From Nectonema munidae (Eukaryota; Nematomorpha; Nectonematoida; Nectonematidae): DNA of 64,000 nucleotides. The notes beneath the pieces are model-generated. The model saw only the letters and a list, made by a program, of their open reading frames with translations, was not told where the DNA came from and made no database searches. Made by a program: the position numbers and the translations under genes. Of this stretch, positions 1 through 14,700 are shown one piece after another. The stretch lies in contig JAUIRK010000312.1 of the NCBI GenBank assembly GCA_030549495.1, forward strand, positions 124,001 to 188,000. The letters are read 5' to 3'. How positions within the stretch are numbered: the stretch's first letter is position 1; every line of letters starts with the position of its first letter.

Positions 1-2104
1 AAGAGGTTGAATATCATACTTTAAAATAAATTTGCTGTTTTATGAAAAGTATTCATGTAATATTTTAATTCTAAACCTGAATCTTAAATTTGGTCGTTTT
101 CCTTAGACACTTCTTAGCCAGGGCTTTTTATGGTTTTATTAGTAGGGGGAGGCGGCTAATAGAATAGTATTGTTTTCGAAAACTAAAAAAGTCTTAAAAA
201 CTGAAATCTTATCTTTAATTTTTCGAATGAAATGCTATATACATTGAAAAATGCATAGCTAAACCTAATTTGGTTAACTTTTTATTGGAAAATTATACAA
301 CTATATGATACATTTTTAGCTGTTTGCCAATTTCTTACAGTGAAGATTCAAGTAGACGATTGGAGTAACCGAGACGTCTCGAATGTTAACTCTTCTATTT
401 CTATAGTTCTATTTTTATTTCCTCTGTCACGGAGGCGGGCGTGGTAGCGTATGGCTTTTTGCTTCCCACTTTTTTTCCTCTTTATAAAATTCTGTTGTGA
501 AACCACTAAATAAATTGATTGCGAATCTGCTCGTTTCATTTCTTTTCATGAAAATTTATCAAACCAATCAATCAATGGCAAATATATAAACTTCAAAATA
601 TGTTACAATTCCATATTTTTTTGCTTAATATTGTCTTCATTTATTTAATAAACGAACTTTTGGTAATTAATTCACCTAAAATATTTCACCTGTCATTAAA
701 TTCGCTTTTACATGTATCTCAACTCCAAGCATTTTTTCCAAATATTTTTTAAATAAGCTTATCCATAAACAGTGGATCGAACATGCTCAATTTGATTGTG
801 AAAATATTTTCCCCACTCTAGAATTAAATTGCGGTTACTCTTTACTTATGGTTAATTTGTCGTCAGATATTTTTTAATTTTAGACAATTTTCTTCCCATT
901 TAGTAAATCTGACTTTCTCTATTTCATCATTGCGTTATTTTTGTCAATATTGAATACTAGATTTCAATGTGGTTTAAATTGTTATATATATAGTCCAATT
1001 TTCTACTCAAGGCGTCATAAGATCATGTTTGCTAAAAGCTCATAAAATTTAAATATATTGCCGAAACTATTTTGATAGATTTTACCTTCATATTTTTTGA
1101 AGCACTTAGTTTATTTTATTGAGACAAAGTATTCCTTGCAGAAAATTTTTATAGAAGGAAATGAATATAAAATAAATTTTTATCTTTTGGTTTAGAAATT
1201 GCAGAAATGACCATCGACAAAGGAATCTTCACATGGCTATTTTTTCTTTATGAACTGAAATTATGGAATATTTGTGAAAATAATAATTTGAAAAACGGAA
1301 TCTTGAAGTTTTACTATTGAAGATGCTGTTCATTCATACAGTTGTATTTTATTCAAAGATGATGTGTGTGGTATGCGAAACGGCACAGAAAAAAGAATAA
1401 AAAAAAACGAAAGCATTAGTACGTGAAAGATAAATAATGTGTATCTCCGAATATATCCTATCGCTTCTAGCACTCATACGCAACAACAACGGCGGTGCTA
1501 AAATTAGTTTCAGTGATTAAAAAGCTTTTGTAAAGCTTCACACCTTTTTAAAGAGATGATATTCCATGCTCTATTACAATAATAATAATAATAATTTTAA
1601 AAGTGGTTTTACAATAAAAAAATTTTTTTTGACAATTTTTTTACAAATAAAATCAATTTTGTTCTGTCATTAGGTCAGTTTGTTATAATTCACCTTTTTC
1701 CCCATAGACTTTTCTCCATTATAAATAGTAAATCAAGACATTTTCGTGGAAGTTAAATTTTGTCGGTTTGCGAGTTAAAAAAAGTTCGTGTAGTGTTATT
1801 TTCGCAATCATATATTTTCAAAATTATCTTCTGCAGATTTATATATTCGCAAAATATTAGCTCTTCGCAAAAATATGAACATCACGAAAAATTACTCGAT
1901 TTTCATAAAATTATTAGTTTAATTAGTTCTACCCTGTTTAGATTTTGCTCTTAATAGAAATCGCTTGAACTTAAAGTAAGAAACATTGAAACCTTCAATA
2001 TTCAAAATTGAACTATAAAAAGACATTAAAAAAATAATTTTTTCGGTTTCTTGTGAAAAGAGTTTAAATCAATAACAAATAGTCAAAATTTCATTGTCTA
2101 GGAC
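1..2104. other. No gene recognised
   Basis: AT-rich sequence. A 63-codon minus-strand frame at 348-539 (basic, IKRKKSGKQKAIRYHARLRD) and a good acceptor on the + strand at 340 stand out for higher GC, but neither could be tied to a known protein. The missing ELP1 N-terminal exon could be in this stretch. Confidence 0.5.
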
Positions 2105-2780
2105 TCTCTAGACTAGGGATGCTCAATCTTTTTCGCTAGTGTGCCAAAAGGTGAGTTAGTTTCTTTTTCGTTAGTGTCCCAAATAAAATTTATTTTAATC
2201 AAAAAACTAAATTACTAAAACAATTATCAACCAATAAAATCAAACCTAGTATATTTAAAAAGCTTTAAATAAATAGGTAATGTTTAATTTTTCCTGAATT
2301 CTTACATTTACAAACATTATTTTACATTTACAGGTTTTAATGTCGTTTTCATTTCAAAATTGAGCTTATTTTAAAGATGTATCAATTAGTAGATTTATTT
2401 TAACAACTTTTGTGAATGTTATATTTGCAATTATGATTTAATGAAATACGAAAAATAATTACTAATTTGGGCGTTTATTGAAAGAAACCAGTTTCAAATT
2501 TTTGATGTCTTGGTTGTTATTGAGGAAAAAGGAAGGAGAGGATAGGTAGGGGTAGGCAGGTAGGAATGTTAAAGCAAACGTTTTATGTTTATAAATAATT
2601 GAAATTTTATGACAATTTGATTAGTATTACAAAAAGATAATTTGTTACTATTTTTTGTTTCAATGGTTTTTTAAAAATAACAAAATATATTTCAACATTG
2701 CTTAGAATTGTGGATAGAAAAGCGGGCCACAACAAGAATTGAATTGGGCCAATAACAATGTCTAGCTAATTTTACGCGCG
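2105..2780. repeat. Probable hAT-derived repeat ends
   Basis: CTAGGGATGCTCAATCTTTT with TTCGCTAGTGTGCCAAAAG (2,113-2,152), and AGCGGGCCACAACAAGAATT near 2,721, have the look of hAT non-autonomous termini, but no inverted match was confirmed. Confidence 0.35.
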
Positions 2781-2984
2781 TATTTCAGAATATCTTAAAT
2801 TAAAATGACTCTCACCAGCAGGGTTGCTGAGTCTGAAATATATTTGGGTGGCAACTTTGACTATAACTCCACTTATTTATTATTTTCCAACTCTGCTTCC
2901 ACCTGTTTCTCATTTTTGAGACTGCAAGCCCATTTATGTATGCATTTTTTCTAACATTAATGACTTCACCTATATATGATTTTG

Positions 2985-3650
2985 CGACTTTGACTTTAAA
3001 AATTTATAATTATGCAACATCAACTCTTTTGTTTCAAATATTATTATAAATCTCCAAAAAGTGTGATGAATATGTACCATATTTCAAGATCGTTTGTGGA
3101 TGTTAATTTTAGATATTCACTGAAAGATTTCCTGTGCATTTTAGACATTTCTGATTTGTGTTGCAAGCAAAAAGTTTGATCTATTTTCTTCAACTATTGG
3201 TTTGCATTTGTAGTTTAGTGTCTTTCTTGCATTGCCTTCAAAAAGATTTTCCAATTATTGTCTATAACACTTTTATCTTCCTAGACAAAGCAATACGATT
3301 CATACGATGAATTTATCCTTAAAAAATGTTTCCAAATGTATATGTGGTTTAGATTATTTTTCCTAAAAACTTTCTACTCATGAATTGAGTTTTGCTCCTT
3401 TTCAAACTAATTTTAACATAAAAATAAAAAGCTTTTTCTATGGGTTGCAAAAATGCAATGCTCGGACAAAATGATAAACATTTTTATGTTGCGTTTTTGC
3501 AATGGTGCACATTAAAAAGTGTGTCTAGGAATTTATTTTTTAATCTAACATATATGAATATAACTAATCAAAGTCGGAGTACTCGCACTCCGCCTCCTTC
3601 TCAAAAGGTTCAACTTCAACTAGTTCTTTTTCTAGTGAACCATTGAGTTG
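2985..3650. repeat. Dispersed repeat family R1, copy A
   Basis: Shares long stretches with 25,795-26,410, such as TCTCCAAAAAGTGTGATGAA, GTAGTTTAGTGTCTTTCTTG and TTTCTATGGGTTGCAAAAAT. Class unknown. A minus-strand frame at 3,800-4,051 with a coiled-coil-like run (LTELKKAVSELQKDAMKLKM) may belong to a fuller copy. Confidence 0.7.
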
Positions 3651-4939
3651 AACAGTGATGAGAAACGTATTATTGGTATGATTATGTCGTTTACCACATA
3701 ACATACATTTGGAATCACATTTTCTTTTAAATCTATATCCAATGTAATGCCATGATACATTTTAAGATTACACTTTTTATACTAATTCGTTCTTGCGATT
3801 TAGTTTCTGGACCACATATTTTTACAATTATAGTGAAAATATCTGAAGAGCTCAATTAAATATGTGATTGATTGCTGAAAATCAGTTTTTGCCAAAAAAA
3901 AAATCAAATTATATTCCATTTTTAGTTTCATAGCATCCTTTTGTAATTCCGATACAGCCTTTTTCAATTCCGTTAGACACTTTGTAATTCCATTATATAG
4001 TATTTTACAATTCTGTTCACTCTTTGCCAACTCAAAGATATCCTCTTGCAAATTCGTTGCAAAGTTTGTTGTCGTATTTTCTGAAGTTACTTTATAATTT
4101 TTTTTATTTAAAATTTTTTTTATTTAATATATATTTTTTATATTTTTATTTATCGAGCCAAAGAATTGCAGATAAAACTCATCTATCTCAAGTTATTAAG
4201 CTATGAGTAAAGACATTTGACTGACAAACTAATTTTTCTCAGGGTAGCAAGGAACATTCAGAAAGGATTAATTGTCCCATTCAGTTGTTTAAAAAAAGTA
4301 TTTTTGTTTTGAAATAATTATTATGATTTTTCTAACTACTTTGAATTAAGTTCTATCCAGAAAAATAAATCTCATATTAGGAAACACCATTTCAATGTTA
4401 CTTTTCCCGAGTTTTCACAGTGCCTACAATTTAAAATAAAAAAGTCGGTCATAAAAAAGTTATTTTTTTATTCCAAAAATGATAGGACTTTATTCGGATA
4501 AGGAAAATTTTTAAACGGTGTAACGGATCCAAAACCAAAAAGTTATGCTTGATTTAAAAGAAGGTGGGCTTGAATTGAAAAATTTATTTCAAGATAATTT
4601 ATCACTTATTGTTATATTAGTTGCACTCTTAAAAATATAAAAGAGTATGCGTTTTCGAACATATCACACTAATATTTATGATTTTATTATTGATAAACTC
4701 TACTTGCTTGAATATTTCAATCAAAATTTTAATTGATAATAAAACTCTTCAAGAAAATATATTTAAATTCTAATTTTAAGGTAAAATATTTTTTTTATAC
4801 TCTATGAATGTACATTACTGATTTCATTTAAAATTTTGTTCCCGGCGAATGGCTGCTACTGATTGAAGACTTAATGGACAAAAGGCCCAATCGGACACTT
4901 TGTCTACAGAGCATGCGCTACCTATTAAATTTTGGGGCA

Positions 4940-5184
4940 CAAGCCTCCCCCCTCCCAACTATTTCTCAAGCCCCCCAGCTAATTTTCAAGCTCCCCTAAA
5001 AAATTTTCATTACCCTAAAAATATATGACAAACATCTAGCATTCATGATAATTTCTTTCATGAAAATGTAATGTGTATAGAGATGGCTTGACAAATACAG
5101 CATATGTTTTCCTTTCGCCTTGGTGCAGATTAATCTGATAATTCAAAAATTTGCCCCTAAAATTTTTGCTTAGCGCGGGCACTG
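4940..5184 (-). repeat. Element end with CAGTGCCCGCGCTAAGC terminus
   Basis: On the minus strand the segment opens CAGTGCCCGCGCTAAGC and continues AAAAATTTTAGGGGC; its other side is rich in GGGGG/CCCCC. The same terminus recurs at 24,637-24,659 and, diverged, at 12,240. Confidence 0.55.
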
Positions 5185-5655
5185 TTTGTCTATTACATTT
5201 AAAATTTTAATTATTTTGGCATATAATAATATAAGCATCAAGTGGGGTGCAATTTTATGAAGAACCTTTTATTGTTTTTTTTGATAAAAAATTATCTTTA
5301 AAATTTTATATAAACTTGTAAAAAGATATAAATTATTTTATATATTTCATTTGATATGAAAATATTTTTACTTTTTGTTATCTAGTTGCTTTGATTAGCA
5401 AGTTAAGTTCGTAGTAACTAAAAATTACTAAAGTTCATAATAGTTATTGCTTAGTATTCAAAAACAAATATAATTAAAAATTCCAGACCAATGTTAGACG
5501 TTTTGAACATTTTGTTCATTATGAATTTTGTTTCCAGGCATTTAATAACGTTTACCATTATTATTATTATTATTATTATTAACTTCTCTTATTACAATGT
5601 TTCAACTTATTCCGATTTTTTTCCCGTTCTCTTCTTACAAAAAAAATGTTTTTAG

Positions 5656-5771
5656 AAGCCAATCTTACGAATATAAAAGGAGTTTATTGTTTTAAAGAAA
5701 ATGCACAAATTTCACGTTTGTTAGAGTCGTTCGATGTTTTTGTGCTTGACTTCAAAGCCATATACGGAAAT
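5656..5771 (+). CDS. ELP1: ELP1 first recognised exon
   Basis: Encodes 38 codons ending DFKAIYGN, followed by a consensus donor GTAAGT. It reads in phase 0 into the next exon, where the joined text DFKAIYGN-TQLCVVLS matches the vertebrate segment before CVATASGDV. Two readings of its start are possible: an acceptor TTTTTAG directly before 5656, or translation from an ATG at 5646 that overlaps that acceptor. Compared with vertebrates some 40-50 N-terminal residues are missing, so a further upstream exon may exist, but I could not identify one between 1 and 5640. Confidence 0.7.
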
Positions 5772-8700
5772 GTAAGTTTTCTACTTTTACGAATATTTAT
5801 ATAACTCGCTGAAAACAGCGGCTGACCTAGAAGAAAATTTACACCTGAGCAATTATATAACATATTTTTCTGAATATACAAAATACGAAATCATTTTAAA
5901 TGAAGTCCTGTCTAGAGCACTCACTCCTTAACTTTTTACACAGCGACATATTTGTTGAACTTAGCAAACTTTGCAGCACCCATATGGTAGAATCTAATAT
6001 TTTCGCTAAAAACTAATTGCATACAAAATACATGATACATTATAGTATTATTAAATATATCATAGATAGTATGAAAATAAAACAATAGAAAGATAGGCCA
6101 TACAAATGTATAGAGGGCGTGAGTAAGGTTGGTTAGATAGCGGGTCTCTCGATAACTTGTTCTTGGGTTCGATTCCGCATCAAGCTTCCTTTCCTCATAG
6201 TTCGATACAAGGGGTGCAATTGTGCTTTCTCGATGAAAACACTCCACAGTACCTTTTTACCTTTATACGTTGAACTACAAAAGATATAACTGTATTGGCG
6301 TAGTAAGATTTTTGTCCAATTTCTTAGATTTTAATTTTATTGACAAAATTTTGGGAAACATTGAAAACTACTTACACTTATTGAAATGAATCATAATTTC
6401 TAAAATAACAAACCATGGTAAAGGTAAAGGTACCCGGGGTGTTTTCATCGAGAAGGCACAATTGCGCCGCTTGTATCGAACTATGAGGAAAGCAGGCTTG
6501 AAGCGGAATCGAACCCAAGACCTTGAGTTATCGAATCCAGCATCTAACCAACCCTACTCACGAAAAGAGAATCTTTTCTTTGCTTATATCATAATTGTGC
6601 AACAAAATAAAAGCATTACAATAAAAATAGTAAAATTGTATATAAAAAGTTGTATTTAAATTGGTAGGTGGGAAATTTTAAAGTTGGAAAATAATAACAA
6701 ATAAAGGGTAGTACCTGTTTTGTAATAAAAATATATTTGGCGGCCCGAATGTGCTGCAGCACATGGGTTGGAAACCAGTGATTTAAACTTCTAGAGTACC
6801 ACTCGTATTACACAAGGAATATTTACTCATATCTTCTCAAGTACAACTCACCTTTCAGAATTTCATACCAAAATTGATTGAACTATGCACTGCTGCTTAA
6901 AAATTGAGATAGGGACGTGTGGTTTTCCCGTGGCGCCGTCTAAATCCACCAATCAGTGGTAATGTTTGTTCAACCCAATCACGATAATATTTTTAGAACT
7001 TTGCGTTGAACTTATTTACCTTTTTAACTATACAGCATCTCTGCATCACTTATTTATATCTGTTGCTACTGATCCTCTATCCACGCATTATTCAAAATAT
7101 TCAAGCACCAACTTACAATCTTTATTCAGTTGCATCTTAAAACACTTGGATGTAGCTTATAATTGGATTTTTTATATCATAAGAACCAAGTTAGTTTGTT
7201 AGATCATTTAAAACTGAAGTTTTTACAAAAAAATATAGGTGAAGACTAAACCCATATTCTTTTATAAAATTGAATCGTCTTATAGTCCAATTTGAAAAAT
7301 TCACCTATAAAAAATTCACTAATTTATAGACACTCCCACATATTCACAAGTGTACACACAAAATACAAATTCATGGGCATAGACAGACAGATATAGGTAT
7401 ATACAAAGTATGGCGTAATATGAAAAGTTGATATTTTGGGGCCTTAATAGTGTAATTAATAATGCTTAAGGCTGCTTCTATCTGAGGCCCTAAGTCAGTG
7501 GTGGGCCGCATGTCATAGTAAAAGTAACAATGTTTAAAACATGGAAAACACAAGTGTCTTCATTTACATTATTCAAAGTTTAAAGTTTTAAAGTAACTTT
7601 ATTGAAACTTCTCAAAGGAAATTTAATTAATGTAGTTTTCATTATATAATTCTTCACTTAAAACAATAGACATAGAAGGAAATTGGGTTCACTCTTCAAG
7701 AATTAAAATTTTGCAGAATTATGTCATCTGCGAAAAACTGAAACACGGGGAAAAAGCCATTTTATTGGAAAGACTTTCAACCGATCAATGAATATTAAAA
7801 TTTTTACAGTCGATCAAAATTTTATTCATCATTGCTAGTAAATTTAAAGCTTTGTAACTATTTTTTCCGATCCTCATTAATACCCGTTAAGGGCCATAAT
7901 TTGTCCACCTCTCCCAAATATGTAGCTTTTTATCTCATATATAGATTCAACACTGATGCTGCGTGACTCCAATAAGTTGAGGAAAATTGAAAAGTCACAT
8001 TACACCCTAGTGCGCGTTTCTCAACCGGTGTTCCGTGGAACACTAGAGTTTCGCAAAAACTACAAGTAGAAGGCATTTTTTACATTTAAATTTAGATGTT
8101 TTTAATGAAAATTTTAATCAAGTATCATAAAGAAGTAGTAAGAATCTTATCTAGCACTACTAATAAATATGATACCGAAGTTTTCTCAAACTAACACTAA
8201 TAATTATATATATTTTATCATGGTAGTTTATGTCTTAATTATCGTATATTCTTAAAAAAAAAAAATTTTAAAAAAAAAATTTAAATTTTTTTTTCTTTTT
8301 TTTTTTTTTTTTTTTTAAACTTTTTTTTTTCTTTAATCTAATTCCTTCCTTTTAAAAAAAAGAAAAAATGGTGGGTGAAAGGTTTAATATATTCCAAGGC
8401 TTCCGCGAAAGTAAAAAGGTTGAGAAACGCTGCCTTATTTTATAACTGCTCATGGTTTTTTCGTACTTTCAGTTTTCAAATGTTGGCAAAATGATGTAAC
8501 TTTTTAATGTTTTAGACTCAGTTATGTGTAGTGTTGAGTCAATCCTTCTCCTTCCTAACTTCACTACCTCTGTCTACGTCTCCTAACTTTGAAGTTTGCT
8601 TCGAATACGCTGAGAAGTCTTTGGTGAAGGGCGCTTCTTTCAGTCCTGATTTAGAATGTCTTGTTTTACTTATCCAGCAATGTGAAGAAGGCATAGAAAA

Positions 8701-11700
8701 GGTTTTTTTTTTCAAAACGAACACTTTTCCTATCTTTATGATGTTTTCCGTACCATATAAAAAGCTCTCGTTTCAAAGAGTTCTTGAAATCACTGTTTCA
8801 CATCGTAGTTTCACGAATTCACTAGGGGTTCATGGGAATTTGATGTAATTTCTAAAATGAAATTCTAGCTATTTCATCATATCCTTAGGACTTACATGTT
8901 TATGCTTTTATGATTTCAATCAAAAAAGGGATTTTATATATTCCCTTAATGTTTTGTGGATTTCATGAAATCCGTTGTTCAATACTTTTACTCTAACACA
9001 TACACACTCATATTGATTATTATCTACTTGCATAATGCAAACCTTGGAAACACAAATCTTATTTTAGCGTGAATCAATTGGCAGCTCTTCCAAAAATATA
9101 CACCATATGATTATAATATTTATTTTTAAAAATCTTTCAAAATTCCGTAATTCCTTACATGAAAGTTCGGTTTGTATTCATTTATATTTTTTATTTAAGC
9201 ATTCTCTTCTATTCCTACACCATATGACAGAGTCGAGGATTGGTGGCTTTGATCCCTTATCTCCATTTTATTTCATCTTTAGCATCTTCTTTGAAGGCAC
9301 GTTCGTTGAGCTTTGTTTTTACACTCATCTGATGATTATTATCAAGTTTTAATATAAGTTTCAGGATATTTTTTAGGTTTCCTTATCTCTTCGAGGAACA
9401 GTTGAACACCAGTGTCGCAAGAAGTGAAAGCATAATATAAAATAGGGAAATAGTATTAAAATTCTCTTTCTCAAAGGCAGAGTTGTGGAATCCGAAAAAC
9501 ATTTTGCGCCTCTGACTTCACTTATTTGTAACTTCCCTACTGCAACTCCATTTGTGTTTAATTTTTTAACACTGATCACACTCCATCCTATTTATAATTA
9601 TGCAAAACTTTAAAAAATTTTAATTATGCAAATTCAACTTTCTGCTTCAAATATTATAGGTTTCCAACTGTCCTGAATCTTACACACTTCTACATTATGT
9701 TGCAACGCAAAATATTTGATCTATTTTCTTCAGCATGATTTATTGAATTGTATTTGTAGTTTAGTGTCTTTCTTGCATTGTCTTCGAAAATATTTTCAAT
9801 TTATTGCCTATAACCTAAATTATAATTTATCCTAAATTATTTTTTAAAAGTATGTGGTTTAAAATTTTTTCCAGAAACTTTCTACTCATAATCTCTTTTT
9901 GAATATAAGCTAATGATTGTTTAACAATGTGAGGAAATTTTTCTTGAGGTTCTTTTTGCCCATATGATCTTCAGATTTATCTGATAACGGATCATGAGTT
10001 TGCAAAGATAAATATTCTTCTATCATTAATTTTAATTTTTTCATTCAATTCTACTTCTAACTAACCATAAATTTCTTTGGGCATGCCCTCTTCCAAGAAA
10101 GTTTCATCATCATAGTCTTCTTCACTTTCTTTTCCAAGTAGTACAAGAGGAACAATCATAATAGATAAATCTTCATCTTTGATATCTTCAATAAACTAAA
10201 TAATTAAAAAATAAATTAAATTTCTAAAAAAGTTTGAAGCTAAAAAAAAGAACTGAAGTGACCCACCCACGTCTCCTTTCTGGGAACATATAATTATTAT
10301 CATAAAAATTCTACAAAGCATTATATGTGTGTTTAAATTTGAATTAAATATTCAAAAGTCAAAAAGGAAAAATGTATACTTTTTAAATGAGGTTGAATTT
10401 TATAAAAAACAATAGAAGTAATTTAATTTTGGTAGAATATATTTAAATAAAAAAAAAATTTTAACATTAAATTTCGATTAATTGCTATATTCACAAAAAG
10501 GAGCGTCCATCTTTAAAGGGTTATTAATGATATTTTTGAAATGCCCTTTTCTTTAAGTCCTTCCCTTTAAATATGGATTACTACGTAGACTAGGGATATC
10601 TCACATAAGCCTTATGCTCAGATATCGCTATTGAGATAATTTTTTCCCTTCTTGTCAAATGTTGCATGAGGAGATTTGAAGTTGGATTTTTCATGTATAT
10701 TTATAACATCGTTTTACTTATAACAAATCAGGGTATGGCGAATTCAATTAAATCAAGCCTGTTCTTCATGATGAAAACCCCAACTATTCTTTATATATAT
10801 GAAAAATTCAACACTGATGTCTCAATCTCGATATATCTAACGGCATAATTGCGGAGGCAAAACTTTAAATCTGCTAAGGTCCAATGCAATACCAGCGTAC
10901 CAAAACAAGACTCTCTATTTATATAAAAAAATCATTGAAAAAGATAAGCGTCATTTTATTTCCAAAAACTTGGGTTTTTCATGCCACAATGGGTCACCAG
11001 TAACCTGCAAATAAAAATTGTCTAGTAATCCCTTAAGGACCATATTTTTGAAACGAATCTTTTTCAAAGATTTCCTTTATTACTTATAGCAGACTATTTT
11101 TGGTTGAATCAAAAGAGGAGTAAAGAAAGCAGAAAAAAAGAAATTAATTGTCGAAAACTAAACCCTAAAAATGCTAAAAACGATTTGAAAGTATTGCATA
11201 TGCCTTATTTACATGTACTTGTTATTTAATTTTAAAGCAGGTGTCAATGATTATTCTCGACTGTTTCTTTGAAGTGAAAAGGCGCTTAGATTTATCCTCA
11301 GAGTATTTCGACTCCAACATTCCAATTGAAGTAGAAAACGCCTCAGTTGGATGGGGCAAAAAGGAAACACAGTTTATTGGTCCTTCTGGTAAAGTATTGT
11401 TCATTTTAATCCTCGTGTGTCACTCAATTCTTATCATAGTATTTATTTTTGTCAAAAAAAGATGTCCGAGAAATCTAGAGAGAAAGAATTTACTGGATTT
11501 TTTGGAGAGAAGGATTTATTTAGAGTTTGCTGGAAAAAGGACAGTACACTATTTGCCATCAATGTTCCGCGTGGTAATGAAAGAAAAATTAGTATTTGGA
11601 ATAGATGTGGTCTGTTGCAATCATTTTTTAAAGAAGAAGCATGCATTGGCCAGGTAAAATGGGTGTATTCAAATATCACTTTTTAAAAACCTCTTCATCA

Positions 11701-14700
11701 CTCTTAACCCTTTGAAGACCAAAATTTTGAAGACGATTTTCATTTCTTGGGACACTGGTGTCCCACTGGTCCTCAAAGGGTTAAATATGAAATAGAAGAT
11801 TTCTAACTTTATATGTGTTTAAACAAAGTTTTGAAAAATTGTTGTTGAAAGAGAGACAACTAGACAAAGAGCTAAATTATTATCTGATAATATAATAAAT
11901 AGAATTATATTTATATTTTATTTCTTGGTGAAATTTCTTGAAATCATATTCCCTAGAAGTCAAATTTATGGTAACAAAAAATAAATACAATTATAATGTC
12001 TATTAGCTCACTTATGTAATTGTTTAAAATTAGTTAGATAACAAATTATATTATTAATTATGTGTTTGTTCGTTCGACATTTAAATTTAATAAATTCTGA
12101 AATTTAGATGCTTCAAATTGTAATAGGGGTCAAACAAATCAAATGGAGTTAAATTTGCTATAATTCAGTTTTATAGTAAAAATAGATGAATATTCAATCA
12201 ATAAGTAATGGAAGATGGTTAATTTTTAAGTATACTTTACAGAGTCGGCGCTAACCAAAATTAGGGGGGGGGTCTCAAAGGGGCTGAAACTATACATAAT
12301 GAAAATACACACTATAAAATTTTCCTTTCTAGAAGGAAATTCGATCAACATCGGAAACAAGAGCTAAAGAAGGTCATAAAAGTAAGGTGATGAGGTTGAG
12401 GAGTATAGTTAACTATTCACAGGTCTACAAAAAAAAATTTTTTTTCTGGCATGGACTTTAAGAACTGTTTTAGACTAATATTTGGGTACTAAATCCAAAT
12501 CTGATTTCATCTATCACATCACGTTTTTGTGCTATAGGTGCACCCCATTTTCTTAAATCTTAAAGTTTGGACTTCTAAATGTGTTAAGTAATGGTGTATT
12601 TAAGCCATGATAATATATATTTTTTTCAATATGAATTTTGAATATATATTGAAATATACAAGTTTTTTCTTTTTACAGATTGTATTGATAATTCTTGCTA
12701 ATTTATGATTTAATGATGGCTACAACATCGCTAGGAAAGTGCTCAAATGATCGAGATATATTTTGCTATATCTGTGAAAACTAATTTGAAGACTCAAAGG
12801 CGCAACATCACGAACTTTCATAAGAGTGTGTATCTGGCATATTTTAAAGTACCACTTGGAGACCAAGACAAAAGTTAGGCTCCTCATAAAGTGTGCAAGT
12901 CTTGTCTAGAAAATTTACGGTCATGATCTCAAGGAAGCAAAGTTAAACTAAAGTTTGGTGTGCCCGTGGTTTGGAGGCAACCCACTAATCACTTGGATAA
13001 CTGTTATTTCTGCCTTGTCAAAGTAAAAGGTTTTAATAAGAAAAACAAACAGCATTTGCAATACCCAAGTATTCCTTCAGCCATTCGGCCAGTTCCACAC
13101 TGTGAAGAAATACCTGTGCCTAAATTCATTAAACTTCAAAAGATTTACGACACAGATCTCAGTTCAACTTCCTCTTTTGAAGAGGAACTGAAGGATAATT
13201 TTCAAACATATGATGCAGATCGGAAAAAACCATCTCTATTTACCCATTCTGAGTTAAATGATCTGATTAGGGATCTATATCTGTCAAAAAAAGTCTGCTG
13301 AATTGTCGGCTTCAAGACTGCTAGAAAAAGAATGCTAGTACGTGGTACAAGTGTCTAGTTTTATCGCAACAGGGTAAAAGAACTGCGTATGTACTTCAGA
13401 TAACCAGCTTGTTTATAGTACCGATGTAAAAGGGCTACTACTTTCTATGGGACTACCGGCATACGATTCAAAAGATTGGAGGCTTTTTATCGATAATAGT
13501 TCATGGTTGGTTGATATGTGTTGATCTCAAAATGATTAACTTTCTTCTTGGCCAGCAAGGAGGATACACAAAATATCCGTGTTTTCTATGCTACTGGGAC
13601 AGTAGAGCTACTGAAGAACATTGGAAGAAAAAAGATTGGTCACTTACACAGCGTTTATTTTATAGTATATTTATTGAAACTACCAATGTACAAAGAAAAG
13701 ACTTTTTCACAAGCGCACTTTATCGGATGTAATTCATTTAAAACTTATATAAGCTTGAAAAATTGAGTGAAGAGGCTTGGAAAATTGAGTGGGGGTGAGG
13801 AGTTGAGGGGGCTCATGTCAAAAATCGGGGGGGGGGGGGGCTCAAGCCATTATGGATATAATTAATGGAGTTGTAATGGATGTAATTTTCCATTACAAAC
13901 GCTTAAACTCCATAGCTACCCCTTTCAACCGTATTGAAAATGTTTTTAATTAAAAGTCAATAACACGTGTACCCCCTTTTTATCCAAGAAAGATGCTTCC
14001 TTTGAGAACTGAAAGGTCGTATGAAAGAAACTTTTTTAATTATTTATTTTTTCTTTCTTTTATTGTTTCATAGTTTTTTAACTTTAACAATTCTATGAAT
14101 GTGGATAAATTTGTGTCCAAATGATTACTGTTCTTGATTTAGGTATAAATTTAGAACAATTTTGTTTGATGTTTAATTTCACTCAATTATAACATTTTGA
14201 TAGTTTTTAATCTTGTATAGATCTTTTAAGATTCCATTTTTTCAAAAAATACTTCTGAAATTCAGTATTGTACTTCTATCTTTAGGTGTTATCAATACAA
14301 TCAATCGAAGTTATATAATAAAAATTTATCCAACTTAAACCTAAAAAAGTGCGCACTCAATATAAAAATGGTATATTCAAAATGTTGACAATATCCTTGA
14401 ATTAACACTAAAGTAAAAAAGAGTATGTAATTTTAATCCTGCTATTTTTCATCTCCTAAACTTCTAGAGCTATATTTAAAGTTAAAAAATATCATGCTTT
14501 TTGACTCACTACTTATATTTTTAGGCTATTTCTTGGAAAGCTTCTGGTGAAATAATTGCTTGTTCACAATATACAGATGTTACTTCTCCTTTTATACAGT
14601 TCTATGAACCCAATGGCTTAACACATGGACACTTTTCTCTGCCCAAGTTATCGTTTCGAGAAACTAGTACTGAAAATGTTAAAACTTTTAAAAGTTCTAA

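Noticed and set aside
348-539. Basic 63-codon minus-strand frame
   Set aside because: No family resemblance, no convincing splice or start context; kept only as a note on the left-edge region.
11389-11394. Alternative donor GTAAAG one codon earlier in the ELP1 GWGKKETQF exon
   Set aside because: Gives phase 1, which no acceptor before 11,462 can accept without breaking the frame.
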